Shown in pieces: positions 7,781 through 17,810 of a stretch of 64,000 nucleotides of DNA. Source of the stretch: Flavobacterium sp. N2820 (GTDB taxonomy: Bacteria; Bacteroidota; Bacteroidia; Flavobacteriales; Flavobacteriaceae); NCBI RefSeq assembly GCF_025947285.1, contig NZ_CP110008.1:124001-188000 (forward strand). Direction: 5' to 3'. Both the position numbers and the translations under genes were made by a program. Each line of letters opens with the position of its first letter. The first letter of the stretch is position 1. The notes beneath the pieces are model-generated. The model saw only the letters and a program-made list of their open reading frames with translations. It had not been told where the DNA came from and did no database searches.

Positions 7781-9657
7781 GTTGAATTAGTTGTGTTGGT
7801 TAAGTTGAATATTATATTTATGATAGTACCGCTATTTGGGGAGCTTTCTATTTCAAATTTTCCATTTACATTTTTGATGTAATTTTGTATTTCTCGAATT
7901 CCTTGGCCTTTGTATTCTTTATCAATATCAAATCCAATTCCGTTATCTTCGATTGTAATATGAATTTTGTTTTTTACTTTATAAATGTTTAAAATACATT
8001 CTGTGGCTTTGGAGTGTTTTAATATATTACCTATAAACTCTTGTGCTATACGATAAATAAACAAAGCATAATATTCGTCAATTTCATCATCAATTCCTGA
8101 AGAGAAATAATCGATATGTATTTTGGTTTGGTTGTTAAAATCTCGGACTAATTCTAAGATTGAGTTATCTAATCCGTTATCGTGTATGTTTTGAGGTAAT
8201 AAATTATGAGAAATTTGACGTATTTCATCAATTATTTTATCAATAAAACCTGATATATGTCGTTGGCATTCTTTATTTGGTTGCTGTTCGTCTAAAATAT
8301 TTTCAATCATTAATTTTAAAACAGCCATTTTTGCGCCTACAATATCATGTAATTCATTGGAAATTCGTTTTCGTTCTCTATCTTCAGTTCTTAAAATGGT
8401 TAAAAATGTGTTGGTCTGAATTTTTGAGTTAATAATGTCCTTTTGAGTGTTTATTTCTTTATTGTTAAAAAAAAGTATAATTGTTGCAAAAATGATTATA
8501 ATAGTAAAGATAATGAAAATATAAAGAAAGTTTTCTTTTTGTTTTTCTTGTTTTTCATTTTTTAATTTAAATTTAGTAATGATAAGTTTTTGATTGATAT
8601 CGTTGTATTTTAGTTCTGCTTCTTGGATATAAGCATCTACATATAAATCATCACTTTTTTTCTTTAATTCCTTATATTCTTCTAAAACTTCAAAAGCTTC
8701 TTTAAATTTATTTAATTCTTTAAGAATTTTAATTTTACTGATTTGAGTGTTTAAAATATATAAATCAGAACTCCCTTTTTTAAAGTAATAAAGAGCCGAA
8801 TCAATGTTTGTTAACGCACTATTTAATTTTTTTTCTATTAAATTAATGTGTGAATATGTTTTATAGTAAAGCCCTTTTTGATAGGTATTATTAGCTTTAA
8901 ATGATAAGGTTTTAATGATTTTTAAAGATTCTTTTGCGGCCGATTTTTTATTAATTTTAGCATTAAAATTAGCAGAATTGTAGTGATAAGTAAATTTAAT
9001 AATTTCATTATCGGGGTTGTTTTCTAATAATTCTTGGTGCTTTTGATGGTAATATTTTGATTTTTTATAATCATTAATAGTTGCATAAGTACTGGTTAGA
9101 TTATTAAGTAATAAATTTTTCTCAGAAATGTAGTTTTTAACGGGTAATTGATTATAAGCTTGTAAGTAATATTCTATTGCTTTTTCTTCTTTTAAATCCA
9201 AAGAATATAAGTTACCTAAACCATTTAAAATAATAGCAATTTCTTTTTTATTGTTTTTAATCTTAGCAAAATTATAAGCTTTCAAAAAATTTTCAAATGC
9301 AAACTTTGTATTTCCAGTATTTAAGAAAAACAATGCTTTTCTAGTGTAGCCAATATTTTTAAAATATTCGCTTTTGCTTTGAATAAGCTCTTTAATGAGC
9401 GGTTCAGTTCTTTTATATTGATAGTTTCTTTGATGGAAATCAATTCTGATTTTTATTAATTCTAATCTTAAAGAGTCGTTAGGATTTGCTTTAATATAGT
9501 TTTCAGCTAAAACAATAAGATCATCTAGTTTTTTCTGATTGTTGCAATATACAGACAAGCTGTCAATATCTTCAAATGAGTTTATTAAGTTTTGTTTAAT
9601 CTCTTGCGCTAAACAAGTACAACTAAATAGTAAAAAGACTAATAATTTTATTCTCAT
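7777..9657 (-). CDS. membrane sensor histidine kinase with TPR sensor region (HisKA_3)
   Basis: A 626-residue kinase. A signal-type N-terminus (LLVFLLFSCTCLAQ) leads into about 330 residues of tetratricopeptide repeats (for example LNGLGNLYSLDLKEEKAIEYYLQAY), likely periplasmic. One transmembrane helix (about 375-397, FIIFTIIIIFATIILFF) is followed by the HisKA_3 box with the phosphoacceptor His near residue 436 (RKRISNELHDIVGAKM). The ATPase domain has EDNGIGFD and the GQGIREIQNYI lid. This TPR-HisKA_3 architecture is frequent in Flavobacteriia and is cognate to the overlapping NarL-type regulator. The signal sensed is unknown. Confidence 0.88.
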   Translation of the reverse strand: MRIKLLVFLLFSCTCLAQEIKQNLINSFEDIDSLSVYCNNQKKLDDLIVLAENYIKANPNDSLRLELIKIRIDFHQRNYQYKRTEPLIKELIQSKSEYFKNIGYTRKALFFLNTGNTKFAFENFLKAYNFAKIKNNKKEIAIILNGLGNLYSLDLKEEKAIEYYLQAYNQLPVKNYISEKNLLLNNLTSTYATINDYKKSKYYHQKHQELLENNPDNEIIKFTYHYNSANFNAKINKKSAAKESLKIIKTLSFKANNTYQKGLYYKTYSHINLIEKKLNSALTNIDSALYYFKKGSSDLYILNTQISKIKILKELNKFKEAFEVLEEYKELKKKSDDLYVDAYIQEAELKYNDINQKLIITKFKLKNEKQEKQKENFLYIFIIFTIIIIFATIILFFNNKEINTQKDIINSKIQTNTFLTILRTEDRERKRISNELHDIVGAKMAVLKLMIENILDEQQPNKECQRHISGFIDKIIDEIRQISHNLLPQNIHDNGLDNSILELVRDFNNQTKIHIDYFSSGIDDEIDEYYALFIYRIAQEFIGNILKHSKATECILNIYKVKNKIHITIEDNGIGFDIDKEYKGQGIREIQNYIKNVNGKFEIESSPNSGTIINIIFNLTNTTNST

Positions 9658-9820
9658 TTGTAAGTAAAAATAATAACTTATAATAACAAAAATATCAAAG
9701 TTTTAGGCAATATAACTAGTGGTAAACGACTAATTTTTAAAATCATTTTTTCTAATTATTCTAGTTTGTTGGTTTAGAGGTAAATTTACAATAGTTAATT
9801 TAATGTTAAAATAAAAGAAT

Positions 9821-12800
9821 ATGGAAAAATTATTACCTCGAAATTTTTGTAGAATAAATTGTTTTTATTGTTTTTGTAAGAGTAAAACCATTGTTTTTTT
9901 ATTTTTTATTTTTCTGATAAGTCAGGAAATTAAATCTCAAAATTTAGTTTTTGCTACTACAGTTTCTGATGAAAGTTATACTACAGATTCTAATTTAGCA
10001 ATAGATTCAGATTTGACGACTAGAGCAAGAGTAAGAGCTAGTTCAGGAATTGCTATTGGAATAGGTGCTTACAGTGGGCATATTGAACTTGAATTTCCAA
10101 CACTATTACCAGCAAACACAACAACTTATGTAAAAATTGAAACAGAAGACAATCTGTTAGATGTTTTATTAGGTGGTGAATTAGGTGGTCTTCTATCGGA
10201 TGTCTTGGGAGTAGTTATATTAGGAAATCAAGAATTTACAATTGAGGCTAAGAACACTTCGACTGTTGTTTTAGATGGTAATTCTCAAATAGATAATGAT
10301 TTTGCTGGTCCTCGATTAAAAGTAGTTATAGATGACTTGAATAATGCTTATTTGATGATTACTCCAAGTCAACCCTATAATAGAATAAGAATTACCGATA
10401 GAGTTGGTTCATTGATTGGTCTAGGAAACACAAAAGATTTGTGGGTTTACGATGCTTTTTATTATGATGCGCCATCTGTTTGTGGTTCGGCTACTTATAC
10501 TTCTTACAGCGGGTCGGGTTTGACTTTAGATTTGTTAACTCTTGGAGGTGCTGGAGTTCAAAATCCGAATCATGTAATCGATAATGATTTAGCAACTTAT
10601 TCACGATTAAGTTTAGGAATTATTGCTGTTGCAGGGTTTATTGAACAATCTGTTTATTTTGAAGGGCTGTCTAATTCATCAGATAGTTTTATTGTTAGTT
10701 TAAAAGTTGATCCGGCCTTATTGGCTCTTGGTGTAGCAAATAATGTTGAACTAATTGCTTATAATGGACCAAATATGGTTCAAACAGTGAGTTTATCATC
10801 GTTATTGAATTTAGATTTGTTAACGGCATTGCAAGGCAATCAAGTGGCAGCTATTCCTTTTACGCCAAATCAACCCGTAGATAGAGTAACAGTAAGGTAT
10901 AATTCATTATTAAATGTATCCTTAACTCAAAGTTTAGATTTATATGATATTGTTCGTGTACCACAATCGCCAACTTTAGATGTTTCATCTCAAAATGTTA
11001 CTATTTGTTCGGGTACAAGTGCAACTTTAATCGCTAATTCAAATCCAACTACATTAGAAATTAGATGGTATGATGCAGAAGTAGGAGGTAATTTAATTGC
11101 TACTACAGCATCTGGACAACCGTTTGTTACTCCTGTAATTAATGCGACAACAACTTTTTATGTTGCTTCGGGAATCATAAGTTGCCCAGAAGAATCTTTG
11201 CGTATTCCAGTTGTTATTACGGTGAATCAAAGCCCAACAGCTGCAGATATAAATATCACTGGAAACGAAACAGATATTTGTGCGATTCAACCAGTTGTTT
11301 TAACGCCATCAAGTTCAGTAGGAAACGGTTTTAATTGGTATTTGTCTAATGATTATACACAAGAAATAACTGATGGTATGATGACAGGAGGAGTTAATTA
11401 TGCTGTTGATGCCAATGGAGTTTTAACAATTACAGGATTAAACGACGTAAATAGTCCTTATACTTTTTATGTAAGCGTAACAAATGGAACCACTAGTTGT
11501 AGAAATTTAGTAGGGGATTTAAAAGAAATTCAAGTGTCAATTATTGATGCGACAACACCAACAACATTGAACACAACGCAAGAGTTTTGTATTACCGACG
11601 CAGCAACAATTGCTCAACTGCAAGTCAACGAATCTACTGTAGTTTGGTATGATCTTCCAACAGGAGGCACCGTTTTGCCAACAACAACTGTTTTGGTTGA
11701 TAACGGAATATATTATGCGTCACAAATTGGTGCTAATGGTTGTGAAAGCTCTATTCGTCTGTCTATAACTGTTGATTTGATTGATTCGGCTACACCAACT
11801 ACTTTAGATGCAACACAAGAATTTTGTATATCTGATGCCGCTACAATTGCGCAACTACAAGTCAATGAATCTAATGTATTGTGGTATGATGTTGCAATTG
11901 GGGGAACAGCTTTAGCATCAACAACTTTATTAGTTGATAACGGAGTTTATTATGCAACACAAGTAGGAGCAAATGGTTGCGAAAGTTCCACTCGATTAAT
12001 GGTTACCGTTGATTTAGACGATACTCCAGCGCCTACCACAACAGATACAACACAAGAATTTTGTATAACTGATTTAGCAACGGTTGCGCAATTACAAGCA
12101 ACTGGTTTAAATATTAACTGGTACGATGTTCCAACAGGAGGAACGGCTTTAGCAGGAACAACTTTATTAGTTGATAACGGAATTTATTATGCAACACAAG
12201 TAGGTGCCAACGGTTGTGAAAGTTCCACTAGATTAATGATTACAGTTGATATTTTATCAAATTCTATAGCAAATATTACTCCAGCAAATCTACAATTGTG
12301 TGTAGGAAATTCGAATACCTATACAACAACTATAGGAATGGGTAACTATCAATGGACAGTAGTAGGAGGTGTTATTACTAGTGGTGGTGGAGTAAATGAT
12401 GCAAGTGTAACTGTGCAATGGAATGTAACCACAGGAGCAGAAGTTTCAGTAACCTATGATGATGCCTTGGGATGTGGAGGATTAGCGTTTGGATCATTTA
12501 CACAAATTTTAGATAATTGTTCGGACTTAGTGATTGAAAAAAGCGTTGACAATTCAACTCCAATTCCAGGAGAAACCATTCATTTTACAATCTCTGTTAC
12601 TAATAATGGATTGTCTGTTTTTACAAATGTTGAGGTTAGTGATGTTCTGCCATCTGGATATAATTTTGTGAGTTATACTGCAACTTCTGGGAGTTATTCA
12701 GTTTCAAATGGGATGTGGCTAATTCCGGCAATTGATCAAAATGAGCAGGTAACAATGACTATGGCGGTAACCGTGAATAGTAATGGAGATTATATGAATA

Positions 12801-13162
12801 CAGCAACAATTGTAAATTCAGTTCCTATTGATGTTGATTTAAATAATAATTCGGATGAACAAGGTGTTACCATCGAATGTTTTACAATTTATAATGAGTT
12901 TTCGCCAAATGGAGATGGTGTAAATGATTATTTTGAAATTGATTGTATTGAAAATTATCCGAACAATAAGATAGAAATCTATAATCGATATGGTAGCATA
13001 GTTTACCAAAAACGTTCTTATAATAACGAATGGAGTGGCGTTGCAAATGTTTCAGGAATACTAAATAAAGGAGAAGTATTGTCTTCGGGCACCTATTTCT
13101 ATATTCTAACCATTGACGATGTCAACTTCAAAAAAACAGGGTGGATTTACATTGCTAAATAA
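9821..13162 (+). CDS. large T9SS type B cargo / surface adhesin-like protein
   Basis: A 1113-residue secreted protein. The N-terminus has a long charged leader and a hydrophobic core (IVFLFFIFLISQEIKSQ). Residues about 45-380 hold two beta-rich discoidin-like stretches, each with a D-NxA-DxDLxT-like motif (SNLAIDSDLTTRARV, NHVIDNDLATYSRL). Ig-like units with paired Cys and a WYD motif follow, including three near-identical 79-residue repeats (about 577-812). A DUF11-type domain (VIEKSVDNSTPIPGETIHFT) precedes the C-terminal CHU_C/gliding-motility domain (NEFSPNGDGVNDYFEI to the end), the type B sorting signal. It is followed directly by a PorP/SprF homologue and an OmpA protein, the usual arrangement for type B cargo. 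The ligand is unknown. Confidence 0.85.
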   Translation: MEKLLPRNFCRINCFYCFCKSKTIVFLFFIFLISQEIKSQNLVFATTVSDESYTTDSNLAIDSDLTTRARVRASSGIAIGIGAYSGHIELEFPTLLPANTTTYVKIETEDNLLDVLLGGELGGLLSDVLGVVILGNQEFTIEAKNTSTVVLDGNSQIDNDFAGPRLKVVIDDLNNAYLMITPSQPYNRIRITDRVGSLIGLGNTKDLWVYDAFYYDAPSVCGSATYTSYSGSGLTLDLLTLGGAGVQNPNHVIDNDLATYSRLSLGIIAVAGFIEQSVYFEGLSNSSDSFIVSLKVDPALLALGVANNVELIAYNGPNMVQTVSLSSLLNLDLLTALQGNQVAAIPFTPNQPVDRVTVRYNSLLNVSLTQSLDLYDIVRVPQSPTLDVSSQNVTICSGTSATLIANSNPTTLEIRWYDAEVGGNLIATTASGQPFVTPVINATTTFYVASGIISCPEESLRIPVVITVNQSPTAADINITGNETDICAIQPVVLTPSSSVGNGFNWYLSNDYTQEITDGMMTGGVNYAVDANGVLTITGLNDVNSPYTFYVSVTNGTTSCRNLVGDLKEIQVSIIDATTPTTLNTTQEFCITDAATIAQLQVNESTVVWYDLPTGGTVLPTTTVLVDNGIYYASQIGANGCESSIRLSITVDLIDSATPTTLDATQEFCISDAATIAQLQVNESNVLWYDVAIGGTALASTTLLVDNGVYYATQVGANGCESSTRLMVTVDLDDTPAPTTTDTTQEFCITDLATVAQLQATGLNINWYDVPTGGTALAGTTLLVDNGIYYATQVGANGCESSTRLMITVDILSNSIANITPANLQLCVGNSNTYTTTIGMGNYQWTVVGGVITSGGGVNDASVTVQWNVTTGAEVSVTYDDALGCGGLAFGSFTQILDNCSDLVIEKSVDNSTPIPGETIHFTISVTNNGLSVFTNVEVSDVLPSGYNFVSYTATSGSYSVSNGMWLIPAIDQNEQVTMTMAVTVNSNGDYMNTATIVNSVPIDVDLNNNSDEQGVTIECFTIYNEFSPNGDGVNDYFEIDCIENYPNNKIEIYNRYGSIVYQKRSYNNEWSGVANVSGILNKGEVLSSGTYFYILTIDDVNFKKTGWIYIAK
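11549..12255 (+). repeat. three tandem 237-bp coding repeats
   Basis: Within the large T9SS protein, three units repeat with an exact period of 237 bases (79 codons), judged from the CAAGA-TTTTGT landmark at 11579, 11816 and 12053. Each encodes TTQEFCI, AQLQ, W-YD, DNG-YYA, GANGCESS and a TVD strand. Units two and three are the most alike near their ends. Confidence 0.85.
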
Positions 13163-13174
13163 AAAAATATCGAT

Positions 13175-14101
13175 ATGAGATTCAAATCAATTATATACTT
13201 AAGTACAATTTTCGGGATAAGTTTGTTTTTTCAAAAACTACAAGCTCAACAACAACCTCAATATACCCAATACATGTATAATACCATGTCAATTAATTCA
13301 GGGTATACAGGCTCAACGGGCTCATTAGATGCCTTTTTATTATATCGTTCTCAATGGGTTGGAATAGATGGCGCTCCTAAAACAGCTTCTTTCGGAATTC
13401 AATCACCTATTTCAGATAAGGTTGGGTTGGGATTATCAGTTATAAATGATAAAATTGGGCCATCTCAAGAAACCAATATTGAAGGTACATTTTCATACAG
13501 TCTTAATTTAGGTTTTGAAACCAAGTTAGCTTTTGGAGTAAATGCTGGAGTAAATGTGCTTGGATTAAATTGGTCAGAAGGAAGTTATAATAATCCTCAA
13601 GATCCATTATTTAGCACAGATGTTAGTGGAAGAGTTAGGCCTGTTTTAGGATCAGCAGTATATATTTATTCTGATAAATGGTATGGTGGAGTTTCGGCAC
13701 CTAATCTTATCAAGAATGATTTTTATGATGATGTTCAAGAAGCTATGTTAGATAGAGAACTTCATTTTTATGCTATTGCGGGTTATGTTTTTACACTTTC
13801 AGATGAACTTAAATTTAAGCCTGCTACCATGTTAAAAATTGTTCCTTCAGCTCCTATAACCTGGGATGTTTCTGCTAATTTTTTAATTTCTGAAAAAGTC
13901 ACTCTTGGCGCTGGTTATCGTTATGATGATGCGATAAGTGGGTTGGTAGGAATTAATATATCAGATACCATTTTTCTTGGCTATGCATACGACAGAACAT
14001 TAACTAACCTTCAAAAGTACAACGACGGTTCGCATGAGTTGATATTAAAATTCCAATTGAATAAAAAGAACTCTAATTTGAAATCACCAAGATTTTTCTA
14101 A
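13175..14101 (+). CDS. PorP/SprF-family type IX secretion membrane protein
   Basis: A 308-residue outer-membrane beta-barrel with a signal peptide ending near LQAQQQPQYTQYMYNTMSIN. The opening QYTQYMYN and NSGYTGS, and the mid-protein RSQWVGIDGAPKTASFGIQSP, are hallmark motifs of the PorP/SprF family. The C-terminal half has alternating barrel strands (LGAGYRYDDAISGLVGINI). Family members interact with T9SS cargo; SprF-like proteins lying downstream of type B cargo genes are needed for that specific cargo's export and attachment. It starts 12 bases after the large cargo gene and precedes the OmpA gene by 18, so all three should be one operon. Confidence 0.9.
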   Translation: MRFKSIIYLSTIFGISLFFQKLQAQQQPQYTQYMYNTMSINSGYTGSTGSLDAFLLYRSQWVGIDGAPKTASFGIQSPISDKVGLGLSVINDKIGPSQETNIEGTFSYSLNLGFETKLAFGVNAGVNVLGLNWSEGSYNNPQDPLFSTDVSGRVRPVLGSAVYIYSDKWYGGVSAPNLIKNDFYDDVQEAMLDRELHFYAIAGYVFTLSDELKFKPATMLKIVPSAPITWDVSANFLISEKVTLGAGYRYDDAISGLVGINISDTIFLGYAYDRTLTNLQKYNDGSHELILKFQLNKKNSNLKSPRFF

Positions 14102-14119
14102 AAATAAAAACCTACACTT

Positions 14120-16054
14120 ATGAGAATATTTTATATTATATTTTTTGTATTTATCAGCAATTTAAGTTGGAGTCAAAGTAGTCTAAAAAAAGCAGAACAT
14201 CATTTTAAAAACATGGATTTTAATAATGTAATTGCCAGTTATAATAAAGCTATTGAAGACAAGGTCGAACTTTCTCAATCTCAAATTGAACAATTAGCCG
14301 ATTCATATTTTAATATTAACGACTATCAAAATGCCAAATTATGGTATGATAAGTTATATGCAAGCAAACAAAATTCAATGTCTGAAGTAAGTTTTTCGCG
14401 TTATTTATCTTGCTTAAGATCTAATCGTGATTATGAACCTTCATTGCATCTTTTAAAAGAGTATTATAAAAATGATCCTAAAAAAATAAATTTTTATGCT
14501 GCTCGAAAAAAACAATTTGACAGTATTTTTGATACTAAAAACACAGAATTTGTCAGAAATTTAGCTATTAATACAAAATATTCAGAGTTTGGAACCGTAA
14601 AATACAATGAAAAATTTATTTTTTCATCCTCACGTGATTCTTTAAATTTTAATAGTAAATTATATAAGTGGAACAATCAACCCTATCTAAATTTGTTTGT
14701 TTCCGAAGTTAATTTATCTAATGGTGAATTAAGTCAAGTGCAACTGTTATTAAAAGATATAAAATCTAATTATCATACAGGTACTGTTGCTTTTTCACCC
14801 GATTATAAATATGTTTTTTTTACTAGAAATTATATCAAAAAGAACCAAAAGCTTTCCGTAAATCAAAAAGGAATGTCAAATCTTCAAATTGTAAGAGGTA
14901 CTTTAGAAAAGGGAAAAGTGATAAATGAAGAAATACTAAAATTCAATAGCGATACCTATTCTTGCGGCCAGCCAGCAATAAGTGATGATGGTAAATACTT
15001 GTTTTTTGTTTCAGATATGCCCGGGACAAAAGGACAAACAGATATTTATGTTGCAGAAATTTTTGATGATGGCACAATTAATACTCCTGTAAATGTGGGT
15101 GACCAAATTAATACTGCCGGTAGAGAAATGTTTCCTTATTTTAAAAATGGAACACTTTATTTTGCATCAGATAATCACTATGGATTTGGAGGTTTGGATA
15201 TTTTTAAAAGCGAAATGAAATCAAAAGTGATGTATGTTACTCCAAAAAATTTAGGAAAGGATATCAATTCCAACATGGATGATTTTGCAATTACTTTTAA
15301 TGAAAATAACTTGTCTGGATATTTTTCATCCAACAGAAGTGGTGGAAAAGGTGATGATGATATTTATTATTTCGAATTACAACCAATTATAAATAATCAA
15401 ACGCTTTCGGGAGTAGTTTATGAAGAGAAAAGTAAACTTCCAATTCCAAATGCAAGTGTAAAAGTATATAATCTTTTTGATGAGGTAATTCAGGAACAAA
15501 CCTCAGATGACAAAGGAAATTATACTTTATCATTACCGTGTTCAAGCGAATATGTTGTTGAATTCTCAAAATCAGGTTATAGTACAAAAAAGATAAACTA
15601 TGTAGCTGATGAAGTGCCAAATAAAGTCACAAAACAAGATGTTTATTTAACCAAATTTTCTGATTTAGTAAAAGAAGAAGATGGTGTTGTTAAAATTATA
15701 GTAGAACCTATATATTTTGATTATAATAAATGGGATATCACTCCAAAAGCAATTGTAGAATTAGAAAAAGTTCTCAAAGTAATGAGGGAGTTTCCAGATG
15801 TAAAAATCAAAATAGAATCACATACCGATGCTAGAGGAAAAGACGCATATAATTTATCGTTATCAGACAAAAGAGCAAAATCTACACAAGCGTATCTAAT
15901 TGAAAACGGAATTGATATGAACAGAATTGAATCTGCAATTGGCTATGGCGAGTCGAGATTGAAAAATCATTGCGAAGACGGCGTTAAATGTTCAGAAGAA
16001 TTACATTCCATAAATAGAAGATCCGATTTTATTATTTTGAGTAATAAGCAATAG
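14120..16054 (+). CDS. PorE-like OmpA-family protein (TPR, PD40, carboxypeptidase-regulatory, OmpA)
   Basis: A 644-residue exported protein. After a signal peptide (IIFFVFISNLSWSQ) come TPR-like helices (residues 20-120), a WD40/PD40 propeller (motifs AFSPDYKYVFFTRN, AISDDGKYLFFVSDMPG, YFKNGTLYFASDNH, FSSNRSGGKGDDDIYYFEL), a carboxypeptidase-regulatory beta-sandwich (SGVVYEEKSKLPIPNASV) and a C-terminal OmpA peptidoglycan-binding domain (IYFDYNKWDITPKA, ESHTDARG, LSDKRAKSTQAYLI, RRSDFII). This architecture is that of PorE-type proteins, which tie the T9SS machinery to the cell wall. As the third gene of the cargo operon it probably anchors the export partner to peptidoglycan. Confidence 0.88.
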   Translation: MRIFYIIFFVFISNLSWSQSSLKKAEHHFKNMDFNNVIASYNKAIEDKVELSQSQIEQLADSYFNINDYQNAKLWYDKLYASKQNSMSEVSFSRYLSCLRSNRDYEPSLHLLKEYYKNDPKKINFYAARKKQFDSIFDTKNTEFVRNLAINTKYSEFGTVKYNEKFIFSSSRDSLNFNSKLYKWNNQPYLNLFVSEVNLSNGELSQVQLLLKDIKSNYHTGTVAFSPDYKYVFFTRNYIKKNQKLSVNQKGMSNLQIVRGTLEKGKVINEEILKFNSDTYSCGQPAISDDGKYLFFVSDMPGTKGQTDIYVAEIFDDGTINTPVNVGDQINTAGREMFPYFKNGTLYFASDNHYGFGGLDIFKSEMKSKVMYVTPKNLGKDINSNMDDFAITFNENNLSGYFSSNRSGGKGDDDIYYFELQPIINNQTLSGVVYEEKSKLPIPNASVKVYNLFDEVIQEQTSDDKGNYTLSLPCSSEYVVEFSKSGYSTKKINYVADEVPNKVTKQDVYLTKFSDLVKEEDGVVKIIVEPIYFDYNKWDITPKAIVELEKVLKVMREFPDVKIKIESHTDARGKDAYNLSLSDKRAKSTQAYLIENGIDMNRIESAIGYGESRLKNHCEDGVKCSEELHSINRRSDFIILSNKQ

Positions 16055-16073
16055 ATTGATTTAATTTTTTTTT

Positions 16074-16107
16074 AAAGTGTCTGAGTGAATTCTTAGGCAC
16101 TTTTTTT
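16074..16107 (+). terminator. terminator of the T9SS cargo operon
   Basis: A 12-bp stem (16074-16085 with 16092-16103, two G-U pairs) with a six-base loop, ended by a run of T residues. It lies 20 bases after the OmpA-family gene's stop. Confidence 0.8.
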
Positions 16108-16170
16108 GATATTTTAAAATCGAATTTTTTTTTCAACTATTGATTCACTTTATATTTTAAAAGGGAAAAA

Positions 16171-17523
16171 CTATTCTTTTATAAACTTATAATTTATTAG
16201 TTGTCCGTTTGATTTTAAAAATACAGCACTATAAATTCCTTCAGGGAGATTAGATAAATCAATTTTGTTATCATAAATCAGACTTGAAATTACTTTTTGA
16301 CCCAAGACATTTATAACTTCAAAGGATTTTATTTCGGAAATGTCATTTAGGTAAATAAAATCTACAACGGGATTAGGATAAATCATTAACGTGCTTTCAT
16401 TGAAGCTTATCGAGTTTAATTGACTACACGGAATTAAAGTAGGATTCGCTCTGGAAATTGAAGTTCCATCACCAAGAGAACCGCCATTATAACCCCATGC
16501 ATATAAGTTGTTGTTTTCTTTAATCGCATAGGAAGTACTCAAACCTGCCATAACAGATTTCCAATCAGAATCTGTACCCACTTGAACAGGAATATTGCTG
16601 TTTGGGATTAAAAAAGCACCATTGATCCAGCCATAACTTCCCCACTGCCACAAGGTTCCATCTGATTTTATTGCGATTGTATGAAAATTCCCTGCCGCAA
16701 TATCTTTCCAGGTGCTTGTGCCAATTTGTACTGGAGAATATCTATTTACAGAAGTTCCATCCCCTAGGCGACCGTTTTCATTATCTCCCCAAGCCCAGAG
16801 TGTACCATCAGTTTTAAGAGCTATTGTAAAGCGATTACGGGCAGCTGAAATTTTAGACCAATTGCTATCGGTTCCAATTTGTGTTAAGGTTAGCAAAGGA
16901 AAAGTAGAGCCAATTCCTAAATCGCCAAAATTATTTCGGCCTCTTCCCCAAAGGGTTCCATTGTCTTTTATCGCAAAAGTTTTGAAATAACCACCATAAA
17001 TTTTATTCCAGTCGGTTTCTGTGCTTAATTGAATTGGATTAACATAGTGCGTAGTAGTACTATTGGTGAGCTCAAATGCACCAGAATTTCCCCAACCCCA
17101 AAAAGTACCATCAGATTTTAAAGCTACTGTGTGTAAATTTCCAGGTGAAATTACAGCCCAATCAGAATCTGTTCCTACTTGAACCGGTATACTGCTGTCG
17201 GTGTTAGTTCCATTGCCCAATTGTCCTACATAATTATTTCCCCAAGCCCAAACCGTTCCGTTTTGATGTAATGCCACAGTATGCATTCTGGCATGATTTA
17301 CATCTTGCCAATTGCTTTCGTTTACAGTTAACATTGGAGTACCTTGTAAGGTTGTTGTGCCATTTCCCAGTTGTCCATATTGATTACTTCCCCATGTTAA
17401 CGTTGTTCCATCAAGTAAATAGAGTGTTGTCATATCGTCAGAAGTTACAATTCGATCGACACAACCTTGTGAATAAGTATTGATTGATAATTGTAATAAC
17501 AGGAATAGTAGTGTTTTTTTCAT
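16171..17523 (-). CDS. secreted RCC1-repeat protein with T9SS type A sorting domain
   Basis: A 450-residue protein with signal peptide (LLFLLLQLSINTYSQG). Seven RCC1/alpha-tubulin-suppressor repeats follow, each with the G(T/N)LWAWG-N-xGxLG-GT core (for example ALKTDGTLWAWGDNENGRLG), enough to close a seven-bladed propeller. The last 75 residues are the type A T9SS C-terminal domain (MIYPNPVVDFIYL, VINVLGQKVIS, LPEGIYSAVF, NYKFIKE), so the protein is exported through the outer membrane and probably attached to the surface. Ligand unknown. It is convergent with the T9SS cargo operon and transcribed alone. Confidence 0.88.
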   Translation of the reverse strand: MKKTLLFLLLQLSINTYSQGCVDRIVTSDDMTTLYLLDGTTLTWGSNQYGQLGNGTTTLQGTPMLTVNESNWQDVNHARMHTVALHQNGTVWAWGNNYVGQLGNGTNTDSSIPVQVGTDSDWAVISPGNLHTVALKSDGTFWGWGNSGAFELTNSTTTHYVNPIQLSTETDWNKIYGGYFKTFAIKDNGTLWGRGRNNFGDLGIGSTFPLLTLTQIGTDSNWSKISAARNRFTIALKTDGTLWAWGDNENGRLGDGTSVNRYSPVQIGTSTWKDIAAGNFHTIAIKSDGTLWQWGSYGWINGAFLIPNSNIPVQVGTDSDWKSVMAGLSTSYAIKENNNLYAWGYNGGSLGDGTSISRANPTLIPCSQLNSISFNESTLMIYPNPVVDFIYLNDISEIKSFEVINVLGQKVISSLIYDNKIDLSNLPEGIYSAVFLKSNGQLINYKFIKE

Positions 17524-17621
17524 AAAAATTGGCTAGAATAACAAATTTAATAAAAAAAATGAGAAACTCTTTTAAATGGATTTATCAAATTGGGCACAAG
17601 AGTGGCACAAATAGAAAATAA

Positions 17622-17659
17622 AAATCCCCAAAGCCTTATTTATAAGGAATTGGGGATTT
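17622..17659 (-). terminator. terminator downstream of tRNA-Arg
   Basis: Outer arms 17622-17630 and 17651-17659 (AAATCCCCA/TGGGGATTT) enclose a second short palindrome (CCTTA/TAAGG). On the minus strand a U-rich tract follows. It starts six bases past the tRNA 3' end. Confidence 0.8.
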
Positions 17660-17664
17660 AAAAG

Positions 17665-17738
17665 TGACCTCGACTGGATTCAAACCAGTAACCTTCTGAG
17701 CCGTAATCAGATGCGCTATTCAGTTGCGCCACGAGGCC
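17665..17738 (-). tRNA. tRNA-Arg(ACG)
   Basis: On the minus strand a complete 74-base cloverleaf can be drawn: acceptor stem GGCCTCG with CGAGGTC (one G-U pair), D-stem GCGC/GCGC, anticodon stem TCTGA/TCAGA with loop TTACGGC (anticodon ACG, read as ICG after deamination), five-base variable loop, T-stem ACTGG/CCAGT with loop TTTGAAT, discriminator A. The CCA end is not encoded. Confidence 0.95.
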
Positions 17739-17810
17739 TTTTTTTTGTGAGTGCAAATATAGATATAATTGTGTAAATTGCAAGCCTAATTAAGAAAAAA
17801 TATATAAAAA

